Of a DNA stretch of 64,000 nt, positions 9,662 to 19,614 are shown piece after piece. Under the pieces are notes generated by a model that saw only the letters and a program-made list of their open reading frames with translations, ran no database searches and had not been told where the DNA came from. The first letter of the stretch is position 1. Every line of letters begins with the position of its first letter. Where the stretch lies: positions 288,912 through 352,911 of the forward strand of contig CAAAJI010000017.1 in assembly GCA_900642245.1 (NCBI GenBank), written 5' to 3'. The stretch is from Fragilaria radians (Eukaryota > Bacillariophyta > Fragilariophyceae > Fragilariales > Fragilariaceae). Position numbers and translations under genes: made by a program.

Positions 9662-11793
9662 TCATGATTTAATTTCCTGAAGTTTTCCTATTTCATCTGT
9701 GCTTCCCTTGTCAGGATTAGATGTACTTTCGTTGGCATTGAATTGCCGTTTCCTATGTTCATCCCAAAATGTCGCATTCCATCGTTCTGGTGATGGCACC
9801 TGAATGGAGCGTGTCATGGATGATGATCCAGATGACGACACAACGATAACTTCGAAACATCCTATGCATAACTTTGTTTTCAACAGATTTCGAACGGATC
9901 TTGGTATACCCTGGACGTATTCAGGTCGACAATATCGGTCATTCACTACTGGATGATACAATATGTTACGCAAGGCATAACAAATAGACTCAACCCGAAC
10001 TCGCGAGCCAGAAGTTACGTCCATCTCTCGGATTTGTAAAGTGGAAAACTCCCAAGAGTCCTCGTTGGAAGTTTGTTCCAAGCAAGTTATGTGCAGCTTA
10101 CATTCTGATTTCTCCAAAATAACTTCCGAATTATCATCCATCTTGAGGGGCACATGAATATCTATTTCCTTCGCGATGTGGTCTATCGATTCGTTTTCAT
10201 GACATGCCTTAGGGTAATCTGCTCCCGGTTTGGTACTACGCCATCGCCGAGATGAATCAATAGGAATAGTGACTATCTGATCTTTCCAAGTAACACGTCC
10301 ATGCACTAAAGCTGTAAATACCGAGGTAATTTCCCAACTTGATCCGATGGAAGGAAAAGTGGGATGTTGCTCTTTACGTCTCGTGAGGACACATAATCCT
10401 GAGCATCCAGTATCCAATTTGGATAATAGAATATGAGGGTGGCCCAATTGACATGAAATGACACTCTCAAGAGTGCTTTGTGAAAATATTCCTGCAGCTC
10501 TCATCCCAACGGGCTTCATTGCCACCACCCATTCATCTTTCTCGCGATGAACCAATGTGACATTCTCAAGTTGCTTCCGCGAAACGTTATTTGCTAAGGA
10601 TCTAATCTCGACAACATCTCCAGTACGTAAGATGCGGCTAGAATCACAAACGACTTTTTGATGAATCAATATACATCCCTGGGAGATCAATTCTTCTACT
10701 TTCTTTTTAGACAAGGTAAGCAATAATTGGAGATATCGGCGGATTCGTTTGCCAGAATCCTCTTCGGATATTGTATGCATAATTTCGGAATTTCCATCTG
10801 ATGCAGAAAAGTCTTCGGTGCGTGACATATTCAAAGAGGTAATCTTATTTTTTGGTTTTTTTCTAGATGGTTCTATCGTCGATTCATTAAGATCGTTTGG
10901 AAGCGCGGGATTGCGAAGATGAGACTCAAATTCAGTTTCAGACACAAAATGGTCATCACATATCGCACAACGGAATTTAAGATTTGGTGCATGTGCTTCA
11001 GGAGTTTCATAAATATTTTCTGGAATCACCCTCGCTTTCTCTGCGATGGTTTGAAAGATGAAGTGTTGAGAATTTTCAACGTTTGGTGATGCTTTCTTAT
11101 AGGAAGTAGACGTTGCTTTACTATGCGTCCATTGATGCCGATACCCATACTTTCCTAGGAAATGCTTTGATCCCAGACGCCCATTGCGGAATCTTCGAGG
11201 GGCAGGATAGTGAGATTGGACAGGAAGTGGTTCCATAGAAATACACCTGACTCGGCCTTCAGCCACGTCGAATGAGGCGGCAAAGATGTTACATACGTTC
11301 CGATGCATTCAATATTGGCTCGACTAGCTGCATCCATTAGTCTCCATGTAGTATCCTGTCTGCCACATAAGCAAACATGAATATTCGGTATGTTCAATTG
11401 TCGTGCTGACCAAAAGTAATGTGTCAAGAGATGAAAATGCCTTCGAGCGTGCAAAGTTTCATTATCTCCCTGAAGGGAATCCATTCCCAAATGAGGATGA
11501 GAAAACAGAACCCAATCGAATTTTTTCGCTGCGATTGCATCAAACGTCGAAAGCTGTGTTGCATCGATCCCAAACAAGATCTCAACATCATTCTCTTTTA
11601 ATTCCTTCAAAATTTCAGCCGTATTCGGATAGGTTTCAATCAATTCATCCGAAGAATTCAACAAGGTCGAGGTTGTTACCTCCAGGAGTTGACTGCCGTA
11701 CGCTCGAATCAGGGATAATGAGAATGATAAATCACCATCACCGACACATAAAATACGAAGCACATGGAGATTGTTCCTTTCTTTTACCATCAT
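9662..11793 (-). CDS. BMT5-like rRNA methyltransferase fused to C2H2-S4-RluA-like module (frame break inside)
   Basis: Two overlapping minus-strand frames seem to form one ~710-residue protein. The upstream frame (11793 to about 11227) begins the DUF2431/BMT5 Rossmann fold, ILCVGDGDLSFSLSL, the family that makes 3-methyluridine in 25S rRNA. The domain's characteristic end (YPAPRRFRNGRLGSKHFLG, then KYGYRHQWT) lies in the next frame. One added T after TGGAACCACTT, near 11227, joins them as WNHF-PVQSHYPAP. Then follow a C2H2-like finger (CAICDDHF..H), an S4 RNA-binding domain (RIRRYLQLLLTLSKKKVEEL..) and an RluA-type domain with VAMKPVGM and SKLDTGCSGL. In that last motif the catalytic Asp is kept and the usual Arg before Leu-Asp is Lys. 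Alternatives are two adjacent genes, a pseudogene or an assembly indel. Likely role: rRNA uridine modification. Confidence 0.8.
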
Positions 11794-12876
11794 CCATTTC
11801 TACTCTCCACTCAATAAAAGAAAATTGTTATGGTAAATTGTAGCAGTATCTAGTGTTGTGGGGGAAATTAGCCCAGGATGAGTGATTTTAACTTTTTAAG
11901 GTAAACTAATAATGTTGAAGTAACTTATGGAGAGTTTTCATGCCAGAATTTAAAGCAAGCTCTTTTTCAAGGACGGAAGAAACTGAGGTGACATCCTGCA
12001 CACACTGGAGCTGTTAAACAGAAGGAACATATCTTATCTAGTTTCAAAGCAGCAGATCTTTGGACATGGCTTCTATGAAGCTTAGATGGAAACTGTACCA
12101 TGATGAAGGAGTTCATATATATAATCACTGTACTTGGAAGTGTCAGATGTAATCAACTGATTTCTAATATGGGGTGATTGAATTCTTATTATGACTAGTA
12201 CTTCCAAAAATGCTCTTTGTTTTCCATATTCACCTCACAATACGTGCCTATCCTCCATCTGTAAGTGGAGCAAATAGAATACAGCAAACAATTTTGATTG
12301 AAGTCTTCATTGATACAAAAATGAATAGCTTTCTCTGGTTACAGTCGTGCAATTAGGGCTGTTTTGCTAAGTCCACCATTTCTAGTCAGTAATCTGATGA
12401 TTTACGTTATTTGATACTACATTCAAAGTCACACAAGGGTTTGCACAAGTCTTTGCAATTGATGGTAAAAAGTCCTCTTTCCACATCACAACAAGTGAAG
12501 GAAGAAAAAGCAATAATGCATAATCAGCAATGTAGCATATTGCAATAGTCTTGTTGCAACAAATGAAACAAGATAGAGTGCAAGGATATTCGACACTTGC
12601 AGCAAGTCAACATTTACCTGCTGTGGAAACTTCAACTTGAATATTTCACGAGCGGAAATAGCTGCAAAACGTTTGCATGACTTTGATCAAACACTTCAGA
12701 GAAGTGTCTACCATAGTATGCATGATATTCGAAGAAAATGTTTAAGTTTTGTCACAATTTCATAAGGATTTGCTAATCAACACATCCTATGCTAAATACT
12801 TGCCTAATGCATGGTAGAATAAGACATAAAAATCCACAAAAAGTTACATTGAAATTCTGAATGAGGGTCCTCATCA
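11794..12876. other. Gene-free intergenic region
   Basis: About 1.1 kb between two minus-strand genes. It contains the 5' flank of the BMT5-fusion gene and the 3' flank of the hydroxylase gene. There is no frame of coding character and no repeat that I recognise. Confidence 0.5.
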
Positions 12877-13992
12877 TTAAGGCCTTTGTGCTTTGACTCT
12901 CTTGCTGCTTGAAATTGATGCCTTTTTGGCAGTGCCACTATTACCAAATCCAGAACCTTTGTATCGACCCGAGACCGGAAATAATTTCATCGATTGCAGC
13001 TGGGTTTCAGCCTGTAAACGTTCTGCAGGGTCCTGAGATACAAGATCTGGAAGAGCTAGGCAATCGTAAATAAATTGTAAGGCTTCCTTCTCTATAGGTG
13101 TCAATTCAGGATGCCAGACGCGAAGCATTAATATGTAGCGAGTTTGATCAGCTTCATTGATCGCCTCATGGATTATAGATGTATCGAATAACATCACTTC
13201 ACCGTTAATCCACTGTCGTGTCTCATCTCCAATCGTTAGACGGCATTTGTTGAGGCCAGAATCAGGAATATCTAATCCTAAATGACATGTTACCACAAAG
13301 TTTGTGAAGTCAGAATGTGGAGCTATGCTAGACATTGGCTGCATAGAAGCAAAGAAAGCCTCTGTCACAGGAGCTCCTGAGTCTCGGATTGCCATCGATG
13401 CTCTAGGGAAAAGATTTGCATTTATTGGGTCCCAAATTCCACGATCCATCAGAACTAAAGTTTTCCAACCTGTCCCATAGCTTGATGCATCATCTGTTAA
13501 GGCAGAAGCCCAAACATTGTTACCCTCCTTTGTGAGTTTTGACATGTCGGACGTAACTGCCTTGAATTCTTCTTTTATTCCTTTATACTTTTTTGCCAAC
13601 TTTTGACACCAGGGATAGTTCTTGATATCATAAAACTCTTGCGCTTTCAGTCCTGGGACAAACGAATGTGCCTCTTGATGACAAGATGATTCGGCAGGAT
13701 CACCAGATCCCAAAAATTCGTGATGCACATAATCCTTGTCAAGTAATCTCCAAGACTCAATTATACGACGAATCGGAATATCGTGGTCTCCCTTTTTGTC
13801 ACCGCCATACCTTTCTATCAAAGCCTGTTCCACCATTCCAGCGAATGTATGAGGAGCAAGCGGTTGCGTTTCCGGAATGATTGGTGCTAAGCGCAAGGAG
13901 AAAGGCAACTTTCGACTCGTATCGATTCTTCTGAATGAAGGAGCGAATCCTTCGATAACAATTACAATGGAAGTTATGAACCAGGTCTTCAT
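12877..13992 (-). CDS. Aspartyl/asparaginyl beta-hydroxylase-like dioxygenase with plastid-type presequence
   Basis: 2-oxoglutarate/Fe(II) oxygenase of the AspH (PF05118) family, 371 aa, single exon. Iron ligands fit His226 in SSIAPHSDFTN and His275 in TSIIHEAINEADQTRYIL. The Arg in that second motif would bind 2-oxoglutarate, and the stretch ends in the typical RVWHPELT. The N-terminus is a signal peptide (MKTWFITSIVIVIEG) running into FAPSFRR. Phe after the cleavage site followed by a basic Ser-rich stretch is the plastid-import signature of diatoms, so I infer plastid location rather than ER lumen. The C-terminus is basic and Ser-rich. The substrate is unknown; the classical EGF-like substrates of animal AspH would not be expected in a plastid. 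Its start is divergent from the EXS gene 1.1 kb away. Confidence 0.88.
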   Translation of the reverse strand: MKTWFITSIVIVIEGFAPSFRRIDTSRKLPFSLRLAPIIPETQPLAPHTFAGMVEQALIERYGGDKKGDHDIPIRRIIESWRLLDKDYVHHEFLGSGDPAESSCHQEAHSFVPGLKAQEFYDIKNYPWCQKLAKKYKGIKEEFKAVTSDMSKLTKEGNNVWASALTDDASSYGTGWKTLVLMDRGIWDPINANLFPRASMAIRDSGAPVTEAFFASMQPMSSIAPHSDFTNFVVTCHLGLDIPDSGLNKCRLTIGDETRQWINGEVMLFDTSIIHEAINEADQTRYILMLRVWHPELTPIEKEALQFIYDCLALPDLVSQDPAERLQAETQLQSMKLFPVSGRYKGSGFGNSGTAKKASISSSKRVKAQRP

Positions 13993-15085
13993 GGCATAGA
14001 AAATACGTGATTTGTGTCCGGTCCATTCATCACCGTTCTAAAAAAATTTCACGTTTTATTGACACGGAAATGAGAATTGAGTTGGATTTGCAAATAAGGG
14101 TTTTGCAGAAACCTGGAATCATAATGACACATTCTCAAAAGGAGGTTTCTAGTGAGGAAAAGGGAATAATGATACAATCCTTGTGTCAAAGTTACTGATA
14201 AAGAAAGCCTTATCCAGCTTAAGGACCTAAACTTTAACAAATTATACGAGTCAATCTTAGCCAGAATTTTTCCATATCATCTTATTCAAGTACGTAAGGT
14301 TCTGGAAAACTTGTGGTCATTGCAAAACTAAATTTCAGCCAACTTGAAAATTGAGATCATAACTGAATGCTGTCATTGAGAAAGGGCTCGCTTTAGGAAG
14401 TTCCAAAGTTTAAACCAATTATTTTAGATTTTTATACCGAATTGGTAACACCAAAGGCAACGCATTATAAGTTGTCACAAGGCCCACAAGGCAAAGTAGC
14501 AACCCATTACTCTGTATGATGGAAAATTAAAAAATGTGAAGTAAGAAATTACTGCGTGTCAAGGAAAAGCCAAGCACCATTCAGGTGTATGCGTTGGACA
14601 CTCAGTGAGAGCTTTCTTGACTATATAACCCTACTGCTCATACACATCAGACAAACTGATGTGACAAATGATGCCGCTTGGACAACTTAAAACTGAGTGG
14701 CGACACAGGGGATAAAAGATGAGTTGACTTGTCAAATGACTCATATGCCTCTGGGTTAAATTCCAAGCAACGAATTTGGCTCATCAGCACATGAAATGTC
14801 AAGCTGCATTACTTGAGTCAATGGTATTATCGAAACTAAGGCCTCCTTAATGGAGAAAATGAAAATTTGATAATGTAAATCAATTAAGGATAATAGTGAA
14901 TTCGGAATTGGTATTTACATAGTCGATATAGTATGACCAAGTCGTATGTGAAGGATCCGTTGCACTAGTAGTATTTGGGATCACTCGTGATTTTCAAACC
15001 TTCGCTTACAAGAACAACGGCGACATTGTTCTTTTGGTAGCTGCCTTGGAATTCCTTCAACTACACAAACGGTGATTAAATCATC
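13993..15085. promoter_or_regulatory. Divergent intergenic region (two promoters expected)
   Basis: 1.1 kb between the divergent hydroxylase and EXS genes. Two opposing 63-codon frames at 14007-14240 overlap each other and are chance. I see no repeat or RNA gene, and no promoter motif I can name. Confidence 0.4.
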
Positions 15086-17158
15086 ATGGACATTTCAATA
15101 TTTCTTTCTGTAGGTTCATTTGCGGTATCCGAGCGCGTTTTGAAGCCAAAAGCTTCCGTCCTTGTGATTTTGGGTTGTGTCCTGGTGTACGACTTGAGTA
15201 CTAAAACTCACGACGTGTCTGCGTTACGAGTATATCGTGGGCCTGCCTTATTGGCCTTCACTCTCATGATGGCGGCTTGGTCATTGAGAACGTGGAGAAG
15301 AAATGGAGTCGCTTGTGACGAACTACTATTTTTGCCAGGGACATCTCATGATCTCGACGCTGCAAATCATCCTGTTTCAACTGCCGCGTCCAACAATCTT
15401 TCATCCTGCAATAGCAACGAGGGAGATGCAGCTGCTGGTCCATCCAGGAGTAATGATATGATGCCAACAGCTCTGCGATTAGATTCCATGCCTTCCCTCG
15501 ATTTGGAATTAACTAGTGTGGCTGAGGAGCGTACTTCAAGAGTACGCTTGACAAGTGTCGACGACGATGAAGGAGAGGGAGAAACCGATGAAAGGGAAGG
15601 AATTTTCCAGCGATCACAAATATTTAGTGATGATGAAAATATGGATAGAGCGGTATCAGAGACTGTGGAAGAGCCACAATCCAGAATTGAACGCTTTCAA
15701 GAGAACCACCCCAACATTGTTCGCATTGGATCTCTTCTTTTCTTCCGAACATCATCAACAACTACTCAAAATGCAACGTATGCTCCATCTGGTCCATCTG
15801 TGTTCGGAGCCGCTCTTGATCTCTCTATGCCAATCCTATTCAATTTTCATTTGTTCATCCTTGCCTACAACCGAATTAATTCCGATTCAAATGCTGAATT
15901 TACAGCAAAGATATTGCCTCTAGCTTTTCTATCTGTGCTATTAGTTCGAACCCAAATTCCACCTGGGAGAAGGCGTCGTTTCTGGTCAACCATGAGATAC
16001 ATTGCACTGGCGCCATTTCATAGAGTTCGATTTCGTGATGCCTTCCTGGGAGATGTACTCACATCTCTTGTCCGACCCATACAAGATATGCTATTTGCGC
16101 TTTCATACTATTTGACAGTGGTATACGGTACAGTTGTGGGATCCTATGGATTAGCACAAGCAGGTGAAATTCTAGAGCAAAGTTGGGTGTTACATAATGT
16201 TGTTCTGCCGTCTTGTGCTATCATTCCTTTGTGGTGGAGATTTTTGCAAACTCTTCGAGAGGCCTATGATAAGAAAAAGCGTTGGCCATTTTATGGTAAC
16301 TCTGTAAAGTATCTGTCAGCAGGTGCAATAATTTTGTATGGTATGACACACCCAGAAGGTCGACGGTCTTGGTTGTGGTTGATTTCGTTTTTCATTGCTA
16401 TTGTATACCAAATTTGGTGGGACACTATGATGGATTGGGAGCTTTTTGTCATCATTCCACGTCCCGAAACTGATCAATCTTCAGATTCATGTGACAGTTG
16501 CGGATGTGCTAGGATATCTAGTCTTAGTCCGTCGTCCGAAGTTCTATTGACAATTCACATGTATCTCATACAACCTCTCTCTGAGAGAGCTCGTAGATTC
16601 ATTGCTTCCATACCACGGCTTGAACAAATCCAGCTACGTCACCGACGCCTGTACAAAGCTGATACCTTTTATTACCGTTGTTTCTTTGTCAACATCTTTC
16701 TCAGGTTCCTCTGGATGCTGTGCTTCATCCCAGCATACAGGTTGACTTCAGTTTCAGGAGAAACTGAGAAAGTCAATACATTTTCATCCGACGTGAATAG
16801 CTATATTGGAGTCATAATGCCCGTTGCAGAGATCCTCCGGCGGACGCAATGGGGATTTTTAAAAGTAGAGATGGAAACTATCCGAATGATGGAGGACACA
16901 GAACATCGCTATCGAGAAGTTGAAGCCGCTGATGAGGAAGATAAAGCCATTGATGATCAATCAAAGCACAATTATCGTTCAAACTCACTACCTTTTTGGC
17001 TTGATGCACCTCAACAACATCAGGCAACGTCAGGAAAAAGTCGCGGATTCAAATTCACATTTCAGTGGGACGACGCGTTACGGGGTAAGATGTTCGTAGC
17101 GGAACTGTCACTATGGATTGTTGCTTTTGTGGGAATTGGCTATTGGGCGACTTATTAG
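15086..17158 (+). CDS. EXS-domain membrane protein (ERD1/XPR1/PHO1 family), no SPX domain
   Basis: 690 aa, single exon. The C-terminal two thirds match the EXS domain: FLGDVLTSLVRPIQD (compare LADQLTS in the family), WRFLQTLREAYDKKKRWPFY, YQIWWDTMMDWELF and FYYRCFFVNIFLRFLWML. About eight hydrophobic segments can be seen: two near the N-terminus (about 24-38, 54-66) and the rest from about 245 on. EXS proteins with an N-terminal SPX domain (XPR1, PHO1) export phosphate. EXS-only members such as yeast Erd1 act in the Golgi in phosphate recycling and glycoprotein retention. This protein has no SPX; instead residues ~95-220 are an acidic, Ser-rich, probably disordered insert. I infer a Golgi or internal membrane phosphate transporter. 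It is convergent with the CoA-transferase gene, with 89 bases between stops. Confidence 0.85.
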   Translation: MDISIFLSVGSFAVSERVLKPKASVLVILGCVLVYDLSTKTHDVSALRVYRGPALLAFTLMMAAWSLRTWRRNGVACDELLFLPGTSHDLDAANHPVSTAASNNLSSCNSNEGDAAAGPSRSNDMMPTALRLDSMPSLDLELTSVAEERTSRVRLTSVDDDEGEGETDEREGIFQRSQIFSDDENMDRAVSETVEEPQSRIERFQENHPNIVRIGSLLFFRTSSTTTQNATYAPSGPSVFGAALDLSMPILFNFHLFILAYNRINSDSNAEFTAKILPLAFLSVLLVRTQIPPGRRRRFWSTMRYIALAPFHRVRFRDAFLGDVLTSLVRPIQDMLFALSYYLTVVYGTVVGSYGLAQAGEILEQSWVLHNVVLPSCAIIPLWWRFLQTLREAYDKKKRWPFYGNSVKYLSAGAIILYGMTHPEGRRSWLWLISFFIAIVYQIWWDTMMDWELFVIIPRPETDQSSDSCDSCGCARISSLSPSSEVLLTIHMYLIQPLSERARRFIASIPRLEQIQLRHRRLYKADTFYYRCFFVNIFLRFLWMLCFIPAYRLTSVSGETEKVNTFSSDVNSYIGVIMPVAEILRRTQWGFLKVEMETIRMMEDTEHRYREVEAADEEDKAIDDQSKHNYRSNSLPFWLDAPQQHQATSGKSRGFKFTFQWDDALRGKMFVAELSLWIVAFVGIGYWATY

Positions 17159-17247
17159 ATTAAATTCATGTGATTTTACTTTAGTTCTGAAGTATACAGT
17201 ATGTGTCACCTTGACCACATACTTGAAAAATCCAGATGAAAAGAGGC

Positions 17248-19614
17248 TTACTTGCTCTTTAAAATGTAGAGAAGTGCATCTTCAAAGGATGCTTTATCTA
17301 GCTTCACAAGCTTTGAATCATTCTCACCTCTATATTTGTCTGCAATAGACTTCAACTGGATGGAAGTCAGATGAATCTGGAATTCTTGTATCATGCCATC
17401 ACGAAAATCTTCCATAGATAGGTCAGACGTCTTATGTCGGTTAAACCGATTGTAGATGCTATCGACGTCCCAATTTCCAATACTAAGATGTCTGCCCAAC
17501 TTAGCGCGTTTGAAGGCTTTTCCAGCAAATCTTCTGACACTTTTGTAATACTTTTTACTCATCACTTCTAGTGCCAAGGTAAGCTTCTCCTCCAAATCTT
17601 TTCGAATGTCGAAGCCGTCGTAGTTGACAACCACAGCAATGGGCCCCTTTTTCTCCACCAATGGTTCCAGAATTAGTGATAAGCTTCTGGTTAACCAACT
17701 GATATCATCCTCGCCATCAATTGTGATTCCAAATAAATCAATAAATATAGTGTGGTCATCTTCATGGTATGTAGTATTGTCGCCAAGGCTACCAAACAGG
17801 TGGGATCTTGCATTCATCTTATCCGCCTTGAAGATCTTGGGATCCATGATCTTTAAATCTTGACTAACTACAGGAAGGAATTCCATTTGATCCAAGATAT
17901 CCTTTTGAAGATCGATTCCTGGGGCGATTTCAACAAGCTCAAGCACGTCATGGTGAGCTGAGCGTCGTAACACTGCTCTTTCAGTTATGTAGAAGACACT
18001 TTGACCTCTGCGCACAGCCTCTTCACCACTAAAGGTTTTCTCAAAGACATTTGAAACAAATTTTTTGACCTTACCCTCTTTGGTAATCTTCAAAGTCCCG
18101 TCACCCGTGATTCCTAGCTCTAGTCCCTTTGCAGTAAAAGGAGTCATGAAATAAATATTTTTCGTCGATTGCGAAATGTCAATGAATCCTCCTGGTCCAG
18201 TCAAACGATTCTTGCTCATTCGAGATACATTGACATCACCATTTATGGAAACTTCTGCCGCACCCAAAAAGCAGATGTCTAGCCCACCGCCATCATAGAA
18301 ATCGAACATTTGATTCATTTCAATTAAAGCATCTGCATTAAATGATGGACCAAAGCTGTGTCCAGATGCAGGTATTCCTCCAAAACTACCAGGCTCAGTT
18401 GAAAGCGTAACGTATGATAGCATCCCTTCTTCTGCAGCAATTGATGCCACGCCCTCTGGCAGTCCAATGCCAAGGTTCACCACTGTATTTGGCCTGAGAC
18501 CAAAGAACGCACGGCGTGCAATTATTTTTCGAATATCTAGTTCCATTTTGGGAAGTTGATCTTGTGGAGTTCTAAATTCTCCCGTCAAGATTGGATTACT
18601 TCTTTCCACAAAGCTCATGGGATGCTGCTCATCATGATCTTTTTCGTCAACCACGACTATACAATCGACCAAAGGACCTGGCACTGCTATCGATCTCGAC
18701 GGTAGAGACCCTTTGGCAGCGATTCGCTTGACTTGGGCTATCACGATACCTCCTGAATTTCTCGCTGCTGCAGCAGTGATCATCTGATCACAGAGAAGCG
18801 ATTCATGCTCGATAGAAATGTTTCCTTGGATATCGGCCGTGGTTCCACGAATGATTGCTACATTCACAGGAAGAGCTTTGTACATGAGAAAATTCCGACC
18901 TCCTAGATTCATCTTCGTCACCAGTTCCTTGTGAAATGGACTATTTTTTGCCGATTCATTGGCTGCGCCACCAGAAATGTCGGGATCGACATAGGTCCCA
19001 AGGCCAACTGTTGTAATATGTCCTGGAGAGTGTGTCGATTGTGCACGAAGCATTCTGGATACTGATCCCAACGGAAGAGTCCAAGCCTCGGTCTTTTCTT
19101 CTAGTGCTAGTCTTGCAACCATTGGAGTCTGCCCATAGTGTGAGCCAATAGTACGTTTTAACATAGGTGGTCTGTTGCTTCCTTCAGAAGGTAACTGCGC
19201 AAGATGATTGAGGCCACGTTTATCATAATCACCAGGCCCCCCTCCGAATAAGAGAGTAAGGTTACTTGGAGAATTCGTTTGTTTGTATCTTTCACCAAGC
19301 GCGACCAGAACGGCTTCTGGAGCTCCTTGAGTAACAAACCCTGAAACGCAGACCGTATCGCCATCATTTACCAAGGAGACTGCATCAGCAGCACTTATCA
19401 CTTTCTGACGAATCCTCTGTGGAATTTCTAACTTTCTATTTTTATCTATGTTTTCGTCACTAACACTTTGATCAGTGAATATTGATCTATAACCTTCAAA
19501 AACTGTCGATGTTCGATTAAATCGATTGTGCGGCTTAGCCGCATATACCCTTGCAAGCTTGAGGGCTCTCCACATTTGAGCACCATAAATGACTCTTTTT
19601 GGTAGTATTAGCAT
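17248..19614 (-). CDS. Mitochondrial-type propionate/acetate CoA-transferase (class I) with C-terminal extension
   Basis: 788 aa, single exon. The basic, acid-poor N-terminus (WRALKLARVYAAKPHNRFNR) looks like a mitochondrial presequence. Two CoA-transferase family I halves follow in one chain: the alpha-like half starts near VISAADAVSLVNDGDTVCVS, and the beta-like half holds VNLGIGLPEGVASIAAEEG and STEPGSFGGIP. Glu407 in that last motif fits the catalytic Glu that carries the acyl-CoA intermediate. The relatives (Pct, YdiF) move CoA between acetate, propionate and similar acids. Residues ~600-788 are extra compared with the ~520-residue bacterial enzymes. They contain a domain of unknown function and end in a segment resembling a degenerate EF-hand (YNRFNRHKTSDLSMEDF). 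I infer a role in mitochondrial acyl-CoA balance. Confidence 0.9.
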   Translation of the reverse strand: MLILPKRVIYGAQMWRALKLARVYAAKPHNRFNRTSTVFEGYRSIFTDQSVSDENIDKNRKLEIPQRIRQKVISAADAVSLVNDGDTVCVSGFVTQGAPEAVLVALGERYKQTNSPSNLTLLFGGGPGDYDKRGLNHLAQLPSEGSNRPPMLKRTIGSHYGQTPMVARLALEEKTEAWTLPLGSVSRMLRAQSTHSPGHITTVGLGTYVDPDISGGAANESAKNSPFHKELVTKMNLGGRNFLMYKALPVNVAIIRGTTADIQGNISIEHESLLCDQMITAAAARNSGGIVIAQVKRIAAKGSLPSRSIAVPGPLVDCIVVVDEKDHDEQHPMSFVERSNPILTGEFRTPQDQLPKMELDIRKIIARRAFFGLRPNTVVNLGIGLPEGVASIAAEEGMLSYVTLSTEPGSFGGIPASGHSFGPSFNADALIEMNQMFDFYDGGGLDICFLGAAEVSINGDVNVSRMSKNRLTGPGGFIDISQSTKNIYFMTPFTAKGLELGITGDGTLKITKEGKVKKFVSNVFEKTFSGEEAVRRGQSVFYITERAVLRRSAHHDVLELVEIAPGIDLQKDILDQMEFLPVVSQDLKIMDPKIFKADKMNARSHLFGSLGDNTTYHEDDHTIFIDLFGITIDGEDDISWLTRSLSLILEPLVEKKGPIAVVVNYDGFDIRKDLEEKLTLALEVMSKKYYKSVRRFAGKAFKRAKLGRHLSIGNWDVDSIYNRFNRHKTSDLSMEDFRDGMIQEFQIHLTSIQLKSIADKYRGENDSKLVKLDKASFEDALLYILKSK

